Positions 16,921 to 25,772 of a stretch of DNA of 33,456 nt are shown piece by piece (the first letter of the stretch is position 1; every line of letters starts with the position of its first letter). Location of the stretch: assembly GCA_015062435.1 (NCBI GenBank), contig SUUR01000017.1, positions 1 to 33,456 on the forward strand, in the 5' to 3' direction. The stretch is from Alphaproteobacteria bacterium. GTDB taxonomy: Bacteria; Pseudomonadota; Alphaproteobacteria; RF32; CAG-239. Both the position numbers and the translations under genes were made by a program. Under the pieces are notes generated by a model that did no database searches, was not told the DNA's origin, and saw only the letters and a program-made list of their open reading frames with translations.

Positions 16921-17484
16921 TTAGACCTGCATAATGTCTTTTTCTTTTTGAGCCATCATTTCATCAATTTTTTTGATAGCCTCATCAGTCAATTTTTGAA
17001 CTTCCGTTTCATAACGTTTTTCATCATCTTCAGATATGGCATTATCTTTTTTCAATTTTTTTATACCATCTAAAGCATCTCTACGAATATTACGAATTGC
17101 AACTTTATTATTTTCCGCATATTTACCGGCAACCTTTAACAGTTCTTTACGACGTTCTTCAGATAGTGGCGGAATCGGAATACGAATCAATTGTCCGTCA
17201 GATGCGGGATTAAGTCCGAGATCTGATTCCATAATTGCTTTTTCTACTGATTTAGATAGACCTCTATCCCACACACTGACAGACAGTGTTCTGGCATCAG
17301 GAACAGATATGGTACCTACTTGGGATAACGGTGTGAGTGAACCATAGGCTTCTACCATTATACCATCAAGTAAACTAACATGTGCTCTACCGGCTCTAAG
17401 CCCGCTCAAATCAGCCTTAAAAGAATCCAATGTTTTATCCATTCTGTTTTGGCTATCAGTTTTTATTGAAGAAAAGTCAGACAT
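16921..17484 (-). CDS. frr: Ribosome recycling factor
   Basis: A 187-residue RRF of the usual length, which splits post-termination ribosomes together with EF-G. Recognised by RMDKTLDSFKADLSGLRAGRAHVSLLDGI at the start (helix 1), TISVPDARTLSVSVWDRG and the C-terminal helices with IRNIRRDALDGIKKLKKD. It lies 16 nt after pyrH and 16 nt before uppS, the normal bacterial order. Confidence 0.96.
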   Translation of the reverse strand: MSDFSSIKTDSQNRMDKTLDSFKADLSGLRAGRAHVSLLDGIMVEAYGSLTPLSQVGTISVPDARTLSVSVWDRGLSKSVEKAIMESDLGLNPASDGQLIRIPIPPLSEERRKELLKVAGKYAENNKVAIRNIRRDALDGIKKLKKDNAISEDDEKRYETEVQKLTDEAIKKIDEMMAQKEKDIMQV

Positions 17485-17500
17485 ATTAACCTCTTTTAGT

Positions 17501-18211
17501 CTATTTAATGATTGTAAATTTACCTTGTCCGCAGACAGCTGTTTCTAAAGATTTTTTTTCATGTTGGGAAAAAACAACTATTGGGATTCCATTTTCTTTT
17601 GCTAAAGCTACGGCTGTCAGATCCATAACCGCAAGTTCTTGCTTAATAACATCATCAAAACTGATAGAATCATATCTTACAGCCGATGAATCTTTTTTAG
17701 GATCTGCACTATAAACTCCATCAACTTGTGTTGCTTTGAGAATCACATCACATTGCATTTCAGATGCCCTGAGTGCCGCACCGGTATCTGTTGTGAAATA
17801 CGGATTACCTGTTCCTCCGGCAAAAATAAGAACACGTTTTTTTTCAAGATGACGTAAAGCTCTTCGATATGCATATGTTTCACATACTTGCGGAATACTC
17901 AAACCGGAAAGCACTCTTGCCGGAGTTCCTATATTTTCCAAAGCATTTTGAATATAAAGTGCGTTCATAACCGTAGCAAGCATTCCGACATGATCTGCAA
18001 CTGAGCGATTCATTCCTTTGGAAGCCTCTTTAGCACCTCTGAAAATATTCCCCCCTCCGACAACCACACAAACCTCTACCCCACTTTGATGGACTTTTTG
18101 GATTTGTGCTGCTAAATCTTGTATAACCTCAGCAGACATTCCGAAGTTTTTATCGCCCATAAGGCCTTCACCTGAAAGCTTGAGCAGAATACGTTTATAT
18201 TTAGGTTTCAT
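17501..18211 (-). CDS. pyrH: UMP kinase
   Basis: A 236-residue UMP kinase of the amino-acid-kinase fold, converting UMP to UDP for pyrimidine and UDP-sugar synthesis. Landmarks: YKRILLKLSGEGLMGDKNFG, VVVGGGNIFRGAKEA near 60-72, GMLATVMNALYIQNALE, FAGGTGNPYFTTDTGAALRA near 135-155, and DGVYSADPKKD. The start at 18211 is preferred over an in-frame start at 18268 because AAAGGG lies directly upstream and the family N-terminus begins KYKRILLKLSGE. It is the first gene of the minus-strand envelope cluster; the usual upstream rpsB-tsf are not here. Confidence 0.95.
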   Translation of the reverse strand: MKPKYKRILLKLSGEGLMGDKNFGMSAEVIQDLAAQIQKVHQSGVEVCVVVGGGNIFRGAKEASKGMNRSVADHVGMLATVMNALYIQNALENIGTPARVLSGLSIPQVCETYAYRRALRHLEKKRVLIFAGGTGNPYFTTDTGAALRASEMQCDVILKATQVDGVYSADPKKDSSAVRYDSISFDDVIKQELAVMDLTAVALAKENGIPIVVFSQHEKKSLETAVCGQGKFTIIK

Positions 18212-18287
18212 AAATAACCCTTTGCTGTTTGTTTTTTTCAATATTAACAATTTTAATCCATTTGTCATTAATTATTTATGACTTTTT

Positions 18288-18316
18288 AATATCACAACAT
18301 GCAAAATAAATGTTAA
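18288..18316 (-). promoter_or_regulatory. Possible promoter of the pyrH-fabZ cluster
   Basis: On the minus strand TTAACA (18316-18311), 17 nt, GATATT (18293-18288), with TG one base before the -10 (extended -10). It lies about 75 nt upstream of the pyrH start. The region is divergent with plsY and AT-rich, so confidence is limited. Confidence 0.35.
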
Positions 18317-18382
18317 CTATTGCAAAATTGGGGATTGTGGAGTAAAAAATAAACAATTTAAAATTTACATAGGAGTGCAAAC

Positions 18383-19021
18383 ATGACTGACAATATGCTT
18401 TTTGCAATTTTAGGAATCGGCGGATACTTATTGGGTTCAATTCCGTTCGGATTGATTCTATGCTATGTGGCAGGATATGGAGATATTCGCAAAATAGGTT
18501 CCGGAAACATCGGCGCTACAAATGTTTTGCGCACAGGAAACAAAACTTTAGCGTTGCTCACGGTGTTGTTTGATGCTTTTAAAGCCGGTATTGCAGCATA
18601 TATCGCCAAAACTATTGTTCCCGAAACTCCTTTTAATTTGTGGGGAGCAGAAACAAATTTATCAACACTAGCTGCACTGATTTCCGGTTGTTGCGCAATA
18701 TTGGGACATAACTTCCCCGTTTGGCTAAAGTTCAAAGGAGGAAAAGGCGTGGCATCTTCTTTTGGGTTGGTACTGATACTTACTCCTAAAGTTGCCCTCA
18801 TTGCATTGTTGATTTGGATTGTTACCGCATGCTTATTTAAATATTCTTCTCTTGCAGCAATAGTTGCCGCAACACTCACTCCCGTAGTTACTTATTTTAC
18901 GGAAAACAGCGTTTATATGATATTTTACTTAATGATCGTTATCTTATTATTGGTAAGACATCATGCAAATTTTGCTCGCTTATTTAAAGGGCAAGAAAGT
19001 AAAATAAAATTCAAAAAATAG
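18383..19021 (+). CDS. plsY: Acyl-phosphate glycerol-3-phosphate acyltransferase
   Basis: A 212-residue inner-membrane enzyme that acylates glycerol-3-phosphate with acyl-phosphate, the first step of phospholipid synthesis. The three PlsY loop motifs are visible: GSIPFGLILC, GSGNIGATNVLRTG near residues 37-50 and GHNFPVWLKFKGGKGVASSFG near 110-130, separated by hydrophobic helices. AGGAG lies 7 nt before the ATG. dprA follows after 9 nt, then topA after 13 nt, a common alphaproteobacterial order. Confidence 0.95.
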   Translation: MTDNMLFAILGIGGYLLGSIPFGLILCYVAGYGDIRKIGSGNIGATNVLRTGNKTLALLTVLFDAFKAGIAAYIAKTIVPETPFNLWGAETNLSTLAALISGCCAILGHNFPVWLKFKGGKGVASSFGLVLILTPKVALIALLIWIVTACLFKYSSLAAIVAATLTPVVTYFTENSVYMIFYLMIVILLLVRHHANFARLFKGQESKIKFKK

Positions 19022-19030
19022 AGAATTTCG

Positions 19031-20143
19031 GTGGATCAAGAAGAATATATTATTGATATACTTCAACTTATAAACTCAGATAATCTGGGACCGGTAACTT
19101 TTTATAAATTGTTGCAAAAATTTAAAACAACAAAGTGTATTATTGAAAACATCACCGAAGTCAAAAAAGTAAAGTTAATTTCAAGAGCAAAAGCGGAAAG
19201 TATATTTGAAAGTGCTTGTAAGAAAAATATACATATACTAACCTTTGATGATTGTGATTATCCGCAAAAATTATCCGAAATTGTAAATCCCCCTCCAATT
19301 TTATATACAATCGGGAACCATAAGATTTTGAATCATCCAAAATCACTATCTGTTGTCGGAGCCAGAAATGCTTCTATTAACGGAAGAAAAACAGCATCAA
19401 AAATCGCTTTTGATCTAACTAATTCAGATGTTTTGATTATTTCAGGAATGGCCAGAGGAATCGATGCTGCAGCTCATAAAGGAGCTTTGTTTGCCAAAGA
19501 ACAACGGGGATATACCGTGGCGGTGCTCGGAACCGGTGTAGACGTTCCCTACCCTGATGAAAACAAATTTTTATATCATCAAATTATAGAACAAGGATGT
19601 GTCGTTTCCGAATTTGCTCCGGATACAATACCTCAAGCCACTAATTTTCCTCGAAGGAATCGAATTGTGGCTGCTATGTCTTGTGGAACTCTGGTGGTGG
19701 AAGCGACCGCTAACTCAGGCTCTTTGATAACTGCAGAAATTGCCAGCGAATATAATCGCAGTATCTTTGCCATACCTGGCGCACCTTCCGATCCCCGAAG
19801 TATCGGCCCGAACAATTTGATTAAAAATGGGGCAAATTTGGTGGTATGTGCAACAGATATTATCAATTTAATTAAAACACCCCATATCAACAAACCCATT
19901 AAAATAAAAAAATTATCTCAACCCGAATTGCCTCTTTATAAAACTGAAAATAAAAACGAACATCAGACAATAAACAAAACAAAAATTATTGACTATTTGA
20001 ACTTTGATGGAGTATATGTTGACGAGATTATAAGAGCCAGCGGAATGAGTGCCGCCGAAATTGCTTTAGAAGTTCTGGAATTGGAAATGAACGGTTTAAT
20101 AGAAAGACAGTCAGGTAATAAAGTTGCTCTGATAAAAAAATAA
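19031..20143 (+). CDS. dprA: DNA-processing protein DprA
   Basis: A 370-residue DprA/Smf protein, which protects incoming single-stranded DNA and loads RecA on it during natural transformation. The Rossmann-like core shows SVVGARNASINGR near 110, ISGMARGIDAAAHKGAL, VAVLGTGVDVPYPDEN, NFPRRNRIVAAMSCGTLVVEA and SGSLITAEIA. A C-terminal winged-helix domain (about 310-370) is present, as in many proteobacterial forms. GTG is used as start, with only a weak GAG upstream; coupling to plsY 9 nt away may help translation. With comEC at 3.7 kb it gives two transformation genes in this window. Confidence 0.94.
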   Translation: MDQEEYIIDILQLINSDNLGPVTFYKLLQKFKTTKCIIENITEVKKVKLISRAKAESIFESACKKNIHILTFDDCDYPQKLSEIVNPPPILYTIGNHKILNHPKSLSVVGARNASINGRKTASKIAFDLTNSDVLIISGMARGIDAAAHKGALFAKEQRGYTVAVLGTGVDVPYPDENKFLYHQIIEQGCVVSEFAPDTIPQATNFPRRNRIVAAMSCGTLVVEATANSGSLITAEIASEYNRSIFAIPGAPSDPRSIGPNNLIKNGANLVVCATDIINLIKTPHINKPIKIKKLSQPELPLYKTENKNEHQTINKTKIIDYLNFDGVYVDEIIRASGMSAAEIALEVLELEMNGLIERQSGNKVALIKK

Positions 20144-20156
20144 TTAGGGAAAAAAA

Positions 20157-22607
20157 ATGAAACTTGTTATTGTGGAATCTCCGGCAAAAGCCAAAACTAT
20201 CAATAAATATTTGGGAAAAGATTATCAAGTTTTGGCCAGTTTCGGGCATATCAGAGATTTACCAAGTAAAGACGGATCCGTTAATCCTGACGAAGATTTT
20301 GCCATGACTTGGGAACTTTCTGCAGGAGGAAAAAAAAGGTTAGCAGATATTGTTAAAGCTGTTAAAGAATGTGATACAATTGTATTGGCGTCCGACCCTG
20401 ATAGAGAAGGAGAAGCTATTGCTTGGCACATTTTAGAAGAACTCAAGACAAAAAAATTGCTTAAAGATAAAAAAATTGAAAGAGTTGTATTTCACGAAAT
20501 TACAAAATCCGCTGTCAGTGAAGCAATTAAAAATCCAAGACAAATTGATGATAATTTGGTTTCTGCTTATATGGCAAGACGTGCTCTTGATTATCTGGTG
20601 GGGTTTACATTATCTCCGGTATTATGGAGAAAATTGCCCGGATCAAAATCAGCCGGCAGAGTTCAATCTGTGGCATTGAGATTAATTTGTGAAAGAGAAA
20701 CAGAAATTGAAAAATTTAAAGCAGAAGAATATTGGACAATCGATGCCGAATTGTTTACCAAATCTCAAGCTTTAATTAAGTCAAGACTTATTCAATTAGA
20801 TGGGAAAAAACTTGAAAAATTTGATCTTAATTCCGAAGAAAAAGCATTGAAAGCAAAAGCTAAAATAGAATCTCAAGATTTTTCCATCGCTAACGTAGAA
20901 CGAAAGAAAACAAACAGGTATCCGGCTCCTCCATTTACTACCTCTACTTTACAACAAGAAGCGGCTCGCAAACTCAGGTTCTCAGCAAAGAAAACCATGC
21001 AAATTGCTCAAAAGCTTTATGAAGACGGTTTTATTACGTATATGCGTACCGATGCAGTAAATTTATCTAAAGAGGCTATTGAGGCTTGTAGAGATGCTAT
21101 TTTGAAATATTTTGGAGAGGCTTATCTTCCCAAAATCCCTAAAGAATATAAAACGAAATCTAAAAATGCACAAGAAGCGCATGAAGCTATTCGTCCGTCA
21201 GATGTGATGAATACACCTAAAAAAATGGAAGCAAAATTAGATAATGACGCTCACAAATTATATGAATTAATTTGGAAAAGAACTGTTGCTTGTCAGATGA
21301 ATCCGGCGATTATGGATAAGGTTGTAATTGATGCAATTTCCAATGATAAACTTATTATGTTAAGAGCAAACGGACAAGTTATTGACTTTGACGGTTTCTT
21401 AAAACTTTATCAGGAATCTAAAGATGACTCTGATGAAGATGATGAAAATAAAATTTTGCCAAATGTAGAAAACGGAGAAAATGTCAATAAAGGAGAAATT
21501 ATCCCTGAACAACATTTTACCGTTCCGCCTCCTCGCTTTACGGAAGCCAGTCTGGTAAAAAAATTGGAAGAATTGGGAATCGGACGTCCTTCTACTTATG
21601 CTACGATTATTGCAGTGCTTCAGGAACGAAAATATGTAAAAGTCGAAAAATTGCGTTTTATTCCAGAAGATAGAGGACGAATCGTAACCGTATTCTTAGA
21701 AAACTTTTTCAAAAAATATGTTGAATATGATTTTACAGCTCAATTGGAAGAATTTTTAGATAATGTCTCTGCCGGCGAAATGGAGTGGAAAAAGCTTTTG
21801 AGCGGTTTTTGGGTTAAGTTTATCAAAAATATTGAAGCCGTCAAACCATTGCAAATCAGTGAAGTTATTGAAAAAATTGATGAAGTACTGTCATATCATC
21901 TGTTTCCTCCCAGAGAGGACAATTCAGATCCGAGAATTTGTCCGGAATGCGGACAAGGAAAACTGAGTGTGAAACTCGGCAAATTCGGAGCATTTATCGG
22001 TTGTTCTAATTATCCGGATTGTAAATATACAAAGCCGTTAACAGATACCGCAGATGAAGAAGCCACCTCAACAGCTAAAACTCCCAATGCAGAAGATAAA
22101 ATTATGGGCGAAATCAACGGAATGAATATATACTTGAAAAAAGGTCCATATGGTTTCTATGTACAATTGGGAGAAGATGCAACAGCAACAACAGAAAAAC
22201 CCAAACGCTCAGCTTTACCAAAAAATATTACACCAGATGAATTAACATCTGAACAAGCTATCAGACTGGTTTCTATGCCTTTTGATTTGGGTGAAGATAT
22301 TACGGTAAATACCGGAAAATTCGGCCCTTATGTTAAACAAGGTAATAAATCTCAATCTTTGCGTGGTGAAGACAATATATTCAATATTACTTTAGAAAGA
22401 GCAAAAGAGCTACTATCCAATGCAAAAGAACGTCCAAGCGGACAATTGTTGGGTATAAACCCCAAAAATAAACAAGAAGTTCATCTCTTGTCAGGCAGGT
22501 ATGGACCTTATATCAAGAGTGGACACACAAACTATGCAATTCCTAAAGCTCTAAAAGAAAAAGAACTATCACTGGAAGACGCTCTCAGCATTATAAATGG
22601 GAAATAA
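20157..22607 (+). CDS. topA: DNA topoisomerase I
   Basis: An 816-residue type IA topoisomerase relaxing negative supercoils. The N-terminal Toprim domain has LVIVESPAKAKTINKYLG and the metal motif ASDPDREGEAIAWH near 80-93; the catalytic Tyr is in DGFITYMRTD near residue 300, and GRPSTYATII lies near 475. After the core there is one four-Cys zinc ribbon (CPECGQGKLSVKLGKFGAFI, then GCSNYPDC, near 597-624) and then three repeated C-terminal modules of the type KFGPYVKQG / RYGPYIKSG, typical of alphaproteobacterial TopA. It lies 13 nt after dprA. Confidence 0.96.
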   Translation: MKLVIVESPAKAKTINKYLGKDYQVLASFGHIRDLPSKDGSVNPDEDFAMTWELSAGGKKRLADIVKAVKECDTIVLASDPDREGEAIAWHILEELKTKKLLKDKKIERVVFHEITKSAVSEAIKNPRQIDDNLVSAYMARRALDYLVGFTLSPVLWRKLPGSKSAGRVQSVALRLICERETEIEKFKAEEYWTIDAELFTKSQALIKSRLIQLDGKKLEKFDLNSEEKALKAKAKIESQDFSIANVERKKTNRYPAPPFTTSTLQQEAARKLRFSAKKTMQIAQKLYEDGFITYMRTDAVNLSKEAIEACRDAILKYFGEAYLPKIPKEYKTKSKNAQEAHEAIRPSDVMNTPKKMEAKLDNDAHKLYELIWKRTVACQMNPAIMDKVVIDAISNDKLIMLRANGQVIDFDGFLKLYQESKDDSDEDDENKILPNVENGENVNKGEIIPEQHFTVPPPRFTEASLVKKLEELGIGRPSTYATIIAVLQERKYVKVEKLRFIPEDRGRIVTVFLENFFKKYVEYDFTAQLEEFLDNVSAGEMEWKKLLSGFWVKFIKNIEAVKPLQISEVIEKIDEVLSYHLFPPREDNSDPRICPECGQGKLSVKLGKFGAFIGCSNYPDCKYTKPLTDTADEEATSTAKTPNAEDKIMGEINGMNIYLKKGPYGFYVQLGEDATATTEKPKRSALPKNITPDELTSEQAIRLVSMPFDLGEDITVNTGKFGPYVKQGNKSQSLRGEDNIFNITLERAKELLSNAKERPSGQLLGINPKNKQEVHLLSGRYGPYIKSGHTNYAIPKALKEKELSLEDALSIINGK

Positions 22608-22670
22608 TATTGACAATTTATGAATAATATGCAAAATTCAATCAAGTGATTTAATTTGGGAGCTTTTGCA

Positions 22671-23213
22671 ATGGAATTAATGGAAGGTATTTTAACCAGA
22701 CGTTCGGTTCGTCAATATCAAGATAAAAAGATAGATAAAGAAACTATCAAAAAAATCATTCGTGCAGCTCAATATTCACCTACTGCACACAATCGTCAGC
22801 CTTGGGAATTTTTAGTTATTGAAGATAAAAAATTTATGGAAGAATTGCGCCATATCCAACGTTGGACATCTTTTGCCAAAGATGCATCTTGCGTTATCAT
22901 TGTTTGTGGCGATACAGACAAATCTTTCAGCCGTGACAAAGATGATGAAAAATGGTCTTTTATTGATGTTGATTGCGCAATAGCAACACAATCTTTAATG
23001 TTGGCAGCATGGGCTGAAGGTATAGGAACTTGTTATTGTGGTGCCGCTCCGATGCAAAAAGTGGTTGATGCTTTAAGCAAAAAACTAAATCTATCTCCCA
23101 ACATTCGTCCTTTTGCAATTGTACCAATGGGTTATCCGCTTGATGCACCAAAACAACCGGATAACAGATATGATGAGACGAAAATACATTGGATTGAAGA
23201 AGTTAATTTTTAA
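22671..23213 (+). CDS. Nitroreductase-family FMN flavoprotein
   Basis: A 180-residue member of the nitroreductase family, whose members reduce nitroaromatics, quinones or other acceptors with NAD(P)H using FMN. Visible: the N-terminal FMN phosphate motif TRRSVRQYQDKKI, AAQYSPTAHNRQPWEFLVI near 32-50, DCAIATQSLMLAAWAEGIGTCYCGA near 105-128 and PMGYP near 155. The start at 22671 is favoured because GGGAG lies 10 nt before this ATG; a TTG start at 22656 would lack a site. It follows topA after 63 nt and ends at a strong terminator. The physiological substrate is unknown. Confidence 0.9.
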   Translation: MELMEGILTRRSVRQYQDKKIDKETIKKIIRAAQYSPTAHNRQPWEFLVIEDKKFMEELRHIQRWTSFAKDASCVIIVCGDTDKSFSRDKDDEKWSFIDVDCAIATQSLMLAAWAEGIGTCYCGAAPMQKVVDALSKKLNLSPNIRPFAIVPMGYPLDAPKQPDNRYDETKIHWIEEVNF

Positions 23214-23235
23214 ACGTTAACTGTCAGTTTTTTTT

Positions 23236-23269
23236 AGGGATTTGTGAAAGGACAAATCCCTATCTTTTT
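23236..23269 (+). terminator. Terminator after the nitroreductase gene
   Basis: Arms AGGGATTTGT (23236-23245) and ACAAATCCCT (23252-23261) with a 6-nt loop, followed by ATCTTTTTA. Probably ends the plsY-dprA-topA-nitroreductase transcript. Confidence 0.88.
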
Positions 23270-23273
23270 ATTC

Positions 23274-23299
23274 CGTCCATATACTTTAATTATTGTTTT
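23274..23299 (+). promoter_or_regulatory. Decayed copy of the CGTCCACY-box promoter
   Basis: CGTCCAT at 23274-23280 is followed by TACTTTAATTATTG, matching TTATTTTAATTATTG in the intact promoter before the gene at 32934. After that the -35 is degraded (TTTGCA) and the sequence jumps straight into the shared leader at 23301; the spacer, -10 and first leader arm are missing. It reads as a promoter lost by deletion. Confidence 0.5.
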
Positions 23300-23300
23300 G

Positions 23301-23507
23301 CATATATCCTTATATTTTATCCAAATTCTATACTTGTGAAACATCTTAAACAGCATCTCTGTAAATGTCATTGTCTGACATCACTAACTGTCATTGTCCG
23401 ACATCACTAACTGTCATTGTCCGACTTGTTCGGACAATCTCACGAAATTTAAGAGAGATATTCCGATCAAGTCGGAATATGACAGAGAAAAACAAAGGAG
23501 CTGAAAG
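23301..23507 (+). repeat. Leader repeat, copy 1, upstream of the pseudogene
   Basis: This stretch is nearly identical to the minus strand of 33118-32935 and partly to 33391-33456. From 23366 it holds a 23-nt unit starting TGTCATTGTCTGAC, a second unit at 23389-23411 (C for T at one place) and a partial third unit at 23412-23425. Two hairpins follow: arms ATTGTCCGA (23416-23424) and TCGGACAAT (23430-23438), then arms ATATTCCGA (23458-23466) and TCGGAATAT (23472-23480), each with a 5-nt loop. An AAAGGAG ribosome site and the start codon come directly after. Confidence 0.8.
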
Positions 23508-23719
23508 ATGAATAAATATACCATAACATCAATAATGATATTACTTTCTTCATCATCTTTGGCTCAAGACAGTTGTAGGGTTCGTCCGTCTTGTGCAGAT
23601 ATGGGATATACCAAATCAGCAACCGATTGTAATGCTTTGATGTAGATCGTGCTTGTGTTAGACCCAATGTATGTGCTGAAGATCCTTGGTTAGATTGTTC
23701 TACACTATCATTATATTAA
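23508..23719 (+). pseudogene. Collapsed copy of a Cys-rich secreted protein gene
   Basis: From ATG 23508 (AAAGGAG upstream) the frame gives a signal peptide and DSCRVRPSCADMGYTK, SATDC, matching the start of the intact protein at 32934 almost residue for residue. It then stops at TAG 23643. In another frame, overlapping the break, GATGTAGATCGT onward reads DVDRACVRPNVCAEDPWLDC and ends at TAA 23717. This looks like the N- and C-terminal ends of a larger Cys-rich gene joined by an internal deletion and a frameshift. Its promoter is also damaged (see 23274). A short secreted peptide of 45 residues could still be made if it is transcribed. Confidence 0.7.
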
Positions 23720-23769
23720 ATTGTTTAATGTTTGGACTATGATACAACAAAGTAGTGTGACTATAAAAA

Positions 23770-23916
23770 CTACCAAGGATACCCGTTAATACATTTTTCA
23801 GGAGTTTTGTGGCAATCAGTAGTATTTTTTTGATATAGAGCTTCTCTTTCAGGTGTAAGCTCTCCTACCTGACAAGCTGAAATCATAAGTAGTGCAAAAA
23901 ACAAAATGTATCTCAT
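23770..23916 (-). CDS. Small putative lipoprotein
   Basis: A 48-residue protein starting MRYILFFALLMISAC, with lipobox ISAC, so the mature lipidated peptide has about 31 residues, QVGELTPEREALYQKN then TTDCHKTPEKCINGYPW. The two further cysteines could form a disulfide. AGAGGA lies 8 nt before ATG 23916; a longer in-frame start at 23973 lies inside the neighbour and has no lipoprotein-like N-terminus. It lies 13 nt downstream of the membrane-protein gene and is probably co-transcribed. I do not recognise the family; it does not look like entericidin. Confidence 0.65.
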   Translation of the reverse strand: MRYILFFALLMISACQVGELTPEREALYQKNTTDCHKTPEKCINGYPW

Positions 23917-23929
23917 CTGTTTCAATCCT

Positions 23930-24310
23930 CTAAATAACCGGTAGCAATACTCTACGCCATATAAATGCAACAATTGCTATAATAAATATTTTTGCCAAAA
24001 AACTCAATATTCCGCTTTTTTCGTATTTGGCAGAACTACGCCATACAGCCAATACAATGTTCCACGAATAAATTGCTAAAATTATCAAACTGGTAACATA
24101 GCATAATGTCCAAAGGATTCCTAACTTAGGGGAATTTATTACATGAAAATGATGAAAAAAATATTCATTGATAGAACGTCCTTGTAAATATCCTGATAGC
24201 AAATATCCGAATATTCGTACAAAAAGGTTTAATACTATCAAACCCAATACGCCGAACTTCCAAAATGTTTCAGCAAGAGAAAGTTCACCTTTGACCAGTT
24301 TTGAGAACAT
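23930..24310 (-). CDS. Small membrane protein of unknown function
   Basis: A 126-residue protein with about four hydrophobic segments (near 18-38, 64-86, 88-98 and 104-122), starting MFSKLVKGELSLAETFWKFGVLG. The phrase 'GELSLAxTFWxxGVLG' recurs in uncharacterised proteobacterial membrane proteins as I remember them, but I cannot attach a function. AAAGGA precedes the ATG. A promoter with a palindrome across its -10 lies just upstream (24333-24373), so it starts a separate unit with the small lipoprotein downstream. Confidence 0.7.
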   Translation of the reverse strand: MFSKLVKGELSLAETFWKFGVLGLIVLNLFVRIFGYLLSGYLQGRSINEYFFHHFHVINSPKLGILWTLCYVTSLIILAIYSWNIVLAVWRSSAKYEKSGILSFLAKIFIIAIVAFIWRRVLLPVI

Positions 24311-24332
24311 TATGTATTTCCTTTATATCTAA

Positions 24333-24373
24333 CCTATTTGTATTAATACTACAAATAGGACAAATTTTATCAA
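24333..24373 (-). promoter_or_regulatory. Promoter with palindromic operator before the membrane-protein gene
   Basis: On the minus strand TTGATA (24373-24368), 16 nt, TAGTAT (24351-24346). A perfect inverted repeat, arms CCTATTTGTA (24333-24342) and TACAAATAGG (24350-24359) with a 7-nt centre, straddles the -10. No T run follows the stem, so it does not look like a terminator for sdaA; a repressor site is more likely. Confidence 0.45.
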
Positions 24374-24389
24374 GAAAATAATTTAATTT

Positions 24390-25772
24390 CTAACAATTGG
24401 TGATATTCACAGCCAATCCGCCTAATGATGTTTCTTTATAACGGCTACTCATATCCACGCCGGTTGCATACATAGTTTTGATAACGCTATCAAGACTTAC
24501 TAAATGTTTTCCTTCTCCTCGCATAGCCAAACGAGCTGCATTAACAGCTTTTACGGCTCCCATGGCATTGCGCTCTATACAAGGGACTTGAACCAATCCT
24601 CCAACTGGATCACATGTTAATCCCAAATTATGTTCCATTGCAATTTCTGCAGCATTTTCTATTTGAGAATTTGCTCCTCCCATTGCAGCAACCAGTCCGG
24701 CTGCAGACATTGAACATGCAACTCCTACTTCTCCCTGACAACCTACTTCAGCTCCTGAAATTGATGCATTGGTTCTATATAAACTACATATTGCAGATGC
24801 AGTTGTTAAGAAACGGATTATTCCATCTTTTTCACTTAAAGTAGATTTGTGTGAGGCAAAACGTTCATAATATCTGATTACAGACGGCATAATTCCTGCA
24901 GATCCCATTGTTGGGGCTGTGACAATTTGCCCACCTGAAGCGTTTTCTTCTGCAACAGCAAACCCCCATAGGTTCAACCAATCTACAATCATGAGGGAAT
25001 CCATATCATTTCGTTCAAATCTGTCTTGTAAATTATTAAAAATTTCTCCGGCTCTTCGTTTGATTCCCAATCCTCCGGCAAGCTCTCCTTTGGCTCTGAT
25101 GCCTCTATCAATTGAATTTTGCATAATATCATGTATTTTCTGAATATATGATATTACTTCTGTTTCCGGACGCAAACTTACTTCATTTTGCATTACAATT
25201 TCTGAAATACTGAGATTGTGTTTATCGGCAATTTCTAAAAGTTCACGACAACTATCAAATTGGTACGGAACATTATATGGAGCTCTACCAATACGTTGAC
25301 CGATCTCATCTTGTCTGGCGATGGTACCTCCGCCTATTGAGAAGTATATTTCACTCAAAAGCTCTTTGTTTGTACAATCAAATGCTGAAAACTTCATGCC
25401 GTTAGAGTGCTCGGGAAGAAAAGTTTCTTTTGCAAAAATAATATCCTGCGGAAGATTAAATTTTATAGCTCTTTCTTGTCCTAAGTGTAAGATACCATCT
25501 CTTTCCACTGCTACAACATAAGGTTTTTCAGGGTCTACGGCCTCTGCTTCCAAGCCCATAAGTCCATAAACGATGGCTTTGACTGTTCCATGTCCAAATC
25601 CGGTAAGAGCTAAAGATCCGTATAAAGTGACTTCTATTCTGCTAACTTCCGGAAAGAAGCCTTTTTCTTTAAGATTGTCAAGATACCTTTTGGCTGCTCT
25701 CATAGGTCCGACAGTATGTGAGCTTGATGGTCCCACACCAATTGAAAATATTTCAAATAAACTATAATACAT
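24390..25772 (-). CDS. sdaA: L-serine ammonia-lyase (iron-sulfur, single-chain)
   Basis: A 460-residue L-serine dehydratase converting serine to pyruvate and ammonia with an oxygen-sensitive 4Fe-4S cluster. It has the N-terminal beta domain ([20 protein letters not shown], Ser-His-Thr motif near 18-22) and the C-terminal catalytic domain with cluster cysteines in [12 protein letters not shown] and [14 protein letters not shown] near 345-400. The length fits the single-chain form. It is coupled to the upstream metallopeptidase gene by a one-base TAATG stop/start overlap, which suggests linked expression, perhaps feeding peptide-derived serine into catabolism (inference). Confidence 0.95.
   Translation of the reverse strand: MYYSLFEIFSIGVGPSSSHTVGPMRAAKRYLDNLKEKGFFPEVSRIEVTLYGSLALTGFGHGTVKAIVYGLMGLEAEAVDPEKPYVVAVERDGILHLGQERAIKFNLPQDIIFAKETFLPEHSNGMKFSAFDCTNKELLSEIYFSIGGGTIARQDEIGQRIGRAPYNVPYQFDSCRELLEIADKHNLSISEIVMQNEVSLRPETEVISYIQKIHDIMQNSIDRGIRAKGELAGGLGIKRRAGEIFNNLQDRFERNDMDSLMIVDWLNLWGFAVAEENASGGQIVTAPTMGSAGIMPSVIRYYERFASHKSTLSEKDGIIRFLTTASAICSLYRTNASISGAEVGCQGEVGVACSMSAAGLVAAMGGANSQIENAAEIAMEHNLGLTCDPVGGLVQVPCIERNAMGAVKAVNAARLAMRGEGKHLVSLDSVIKTMYATGVDMSSRYKETSLGGLAVNITNC

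Noticed and set aside
22612..22660. Promoter before the nitroreductase gene from TTGACA near 22612
   Set aside because: No acceptable -10 lies 16-18 nt downstream; the gene is probably read through from topA.
23366..23438. CRISPR array
   Set aside because: The 23-nt units are directly adjacent without spacers, only two or three are present and no cas genes are nearby. They belong to a leader shared between loci.
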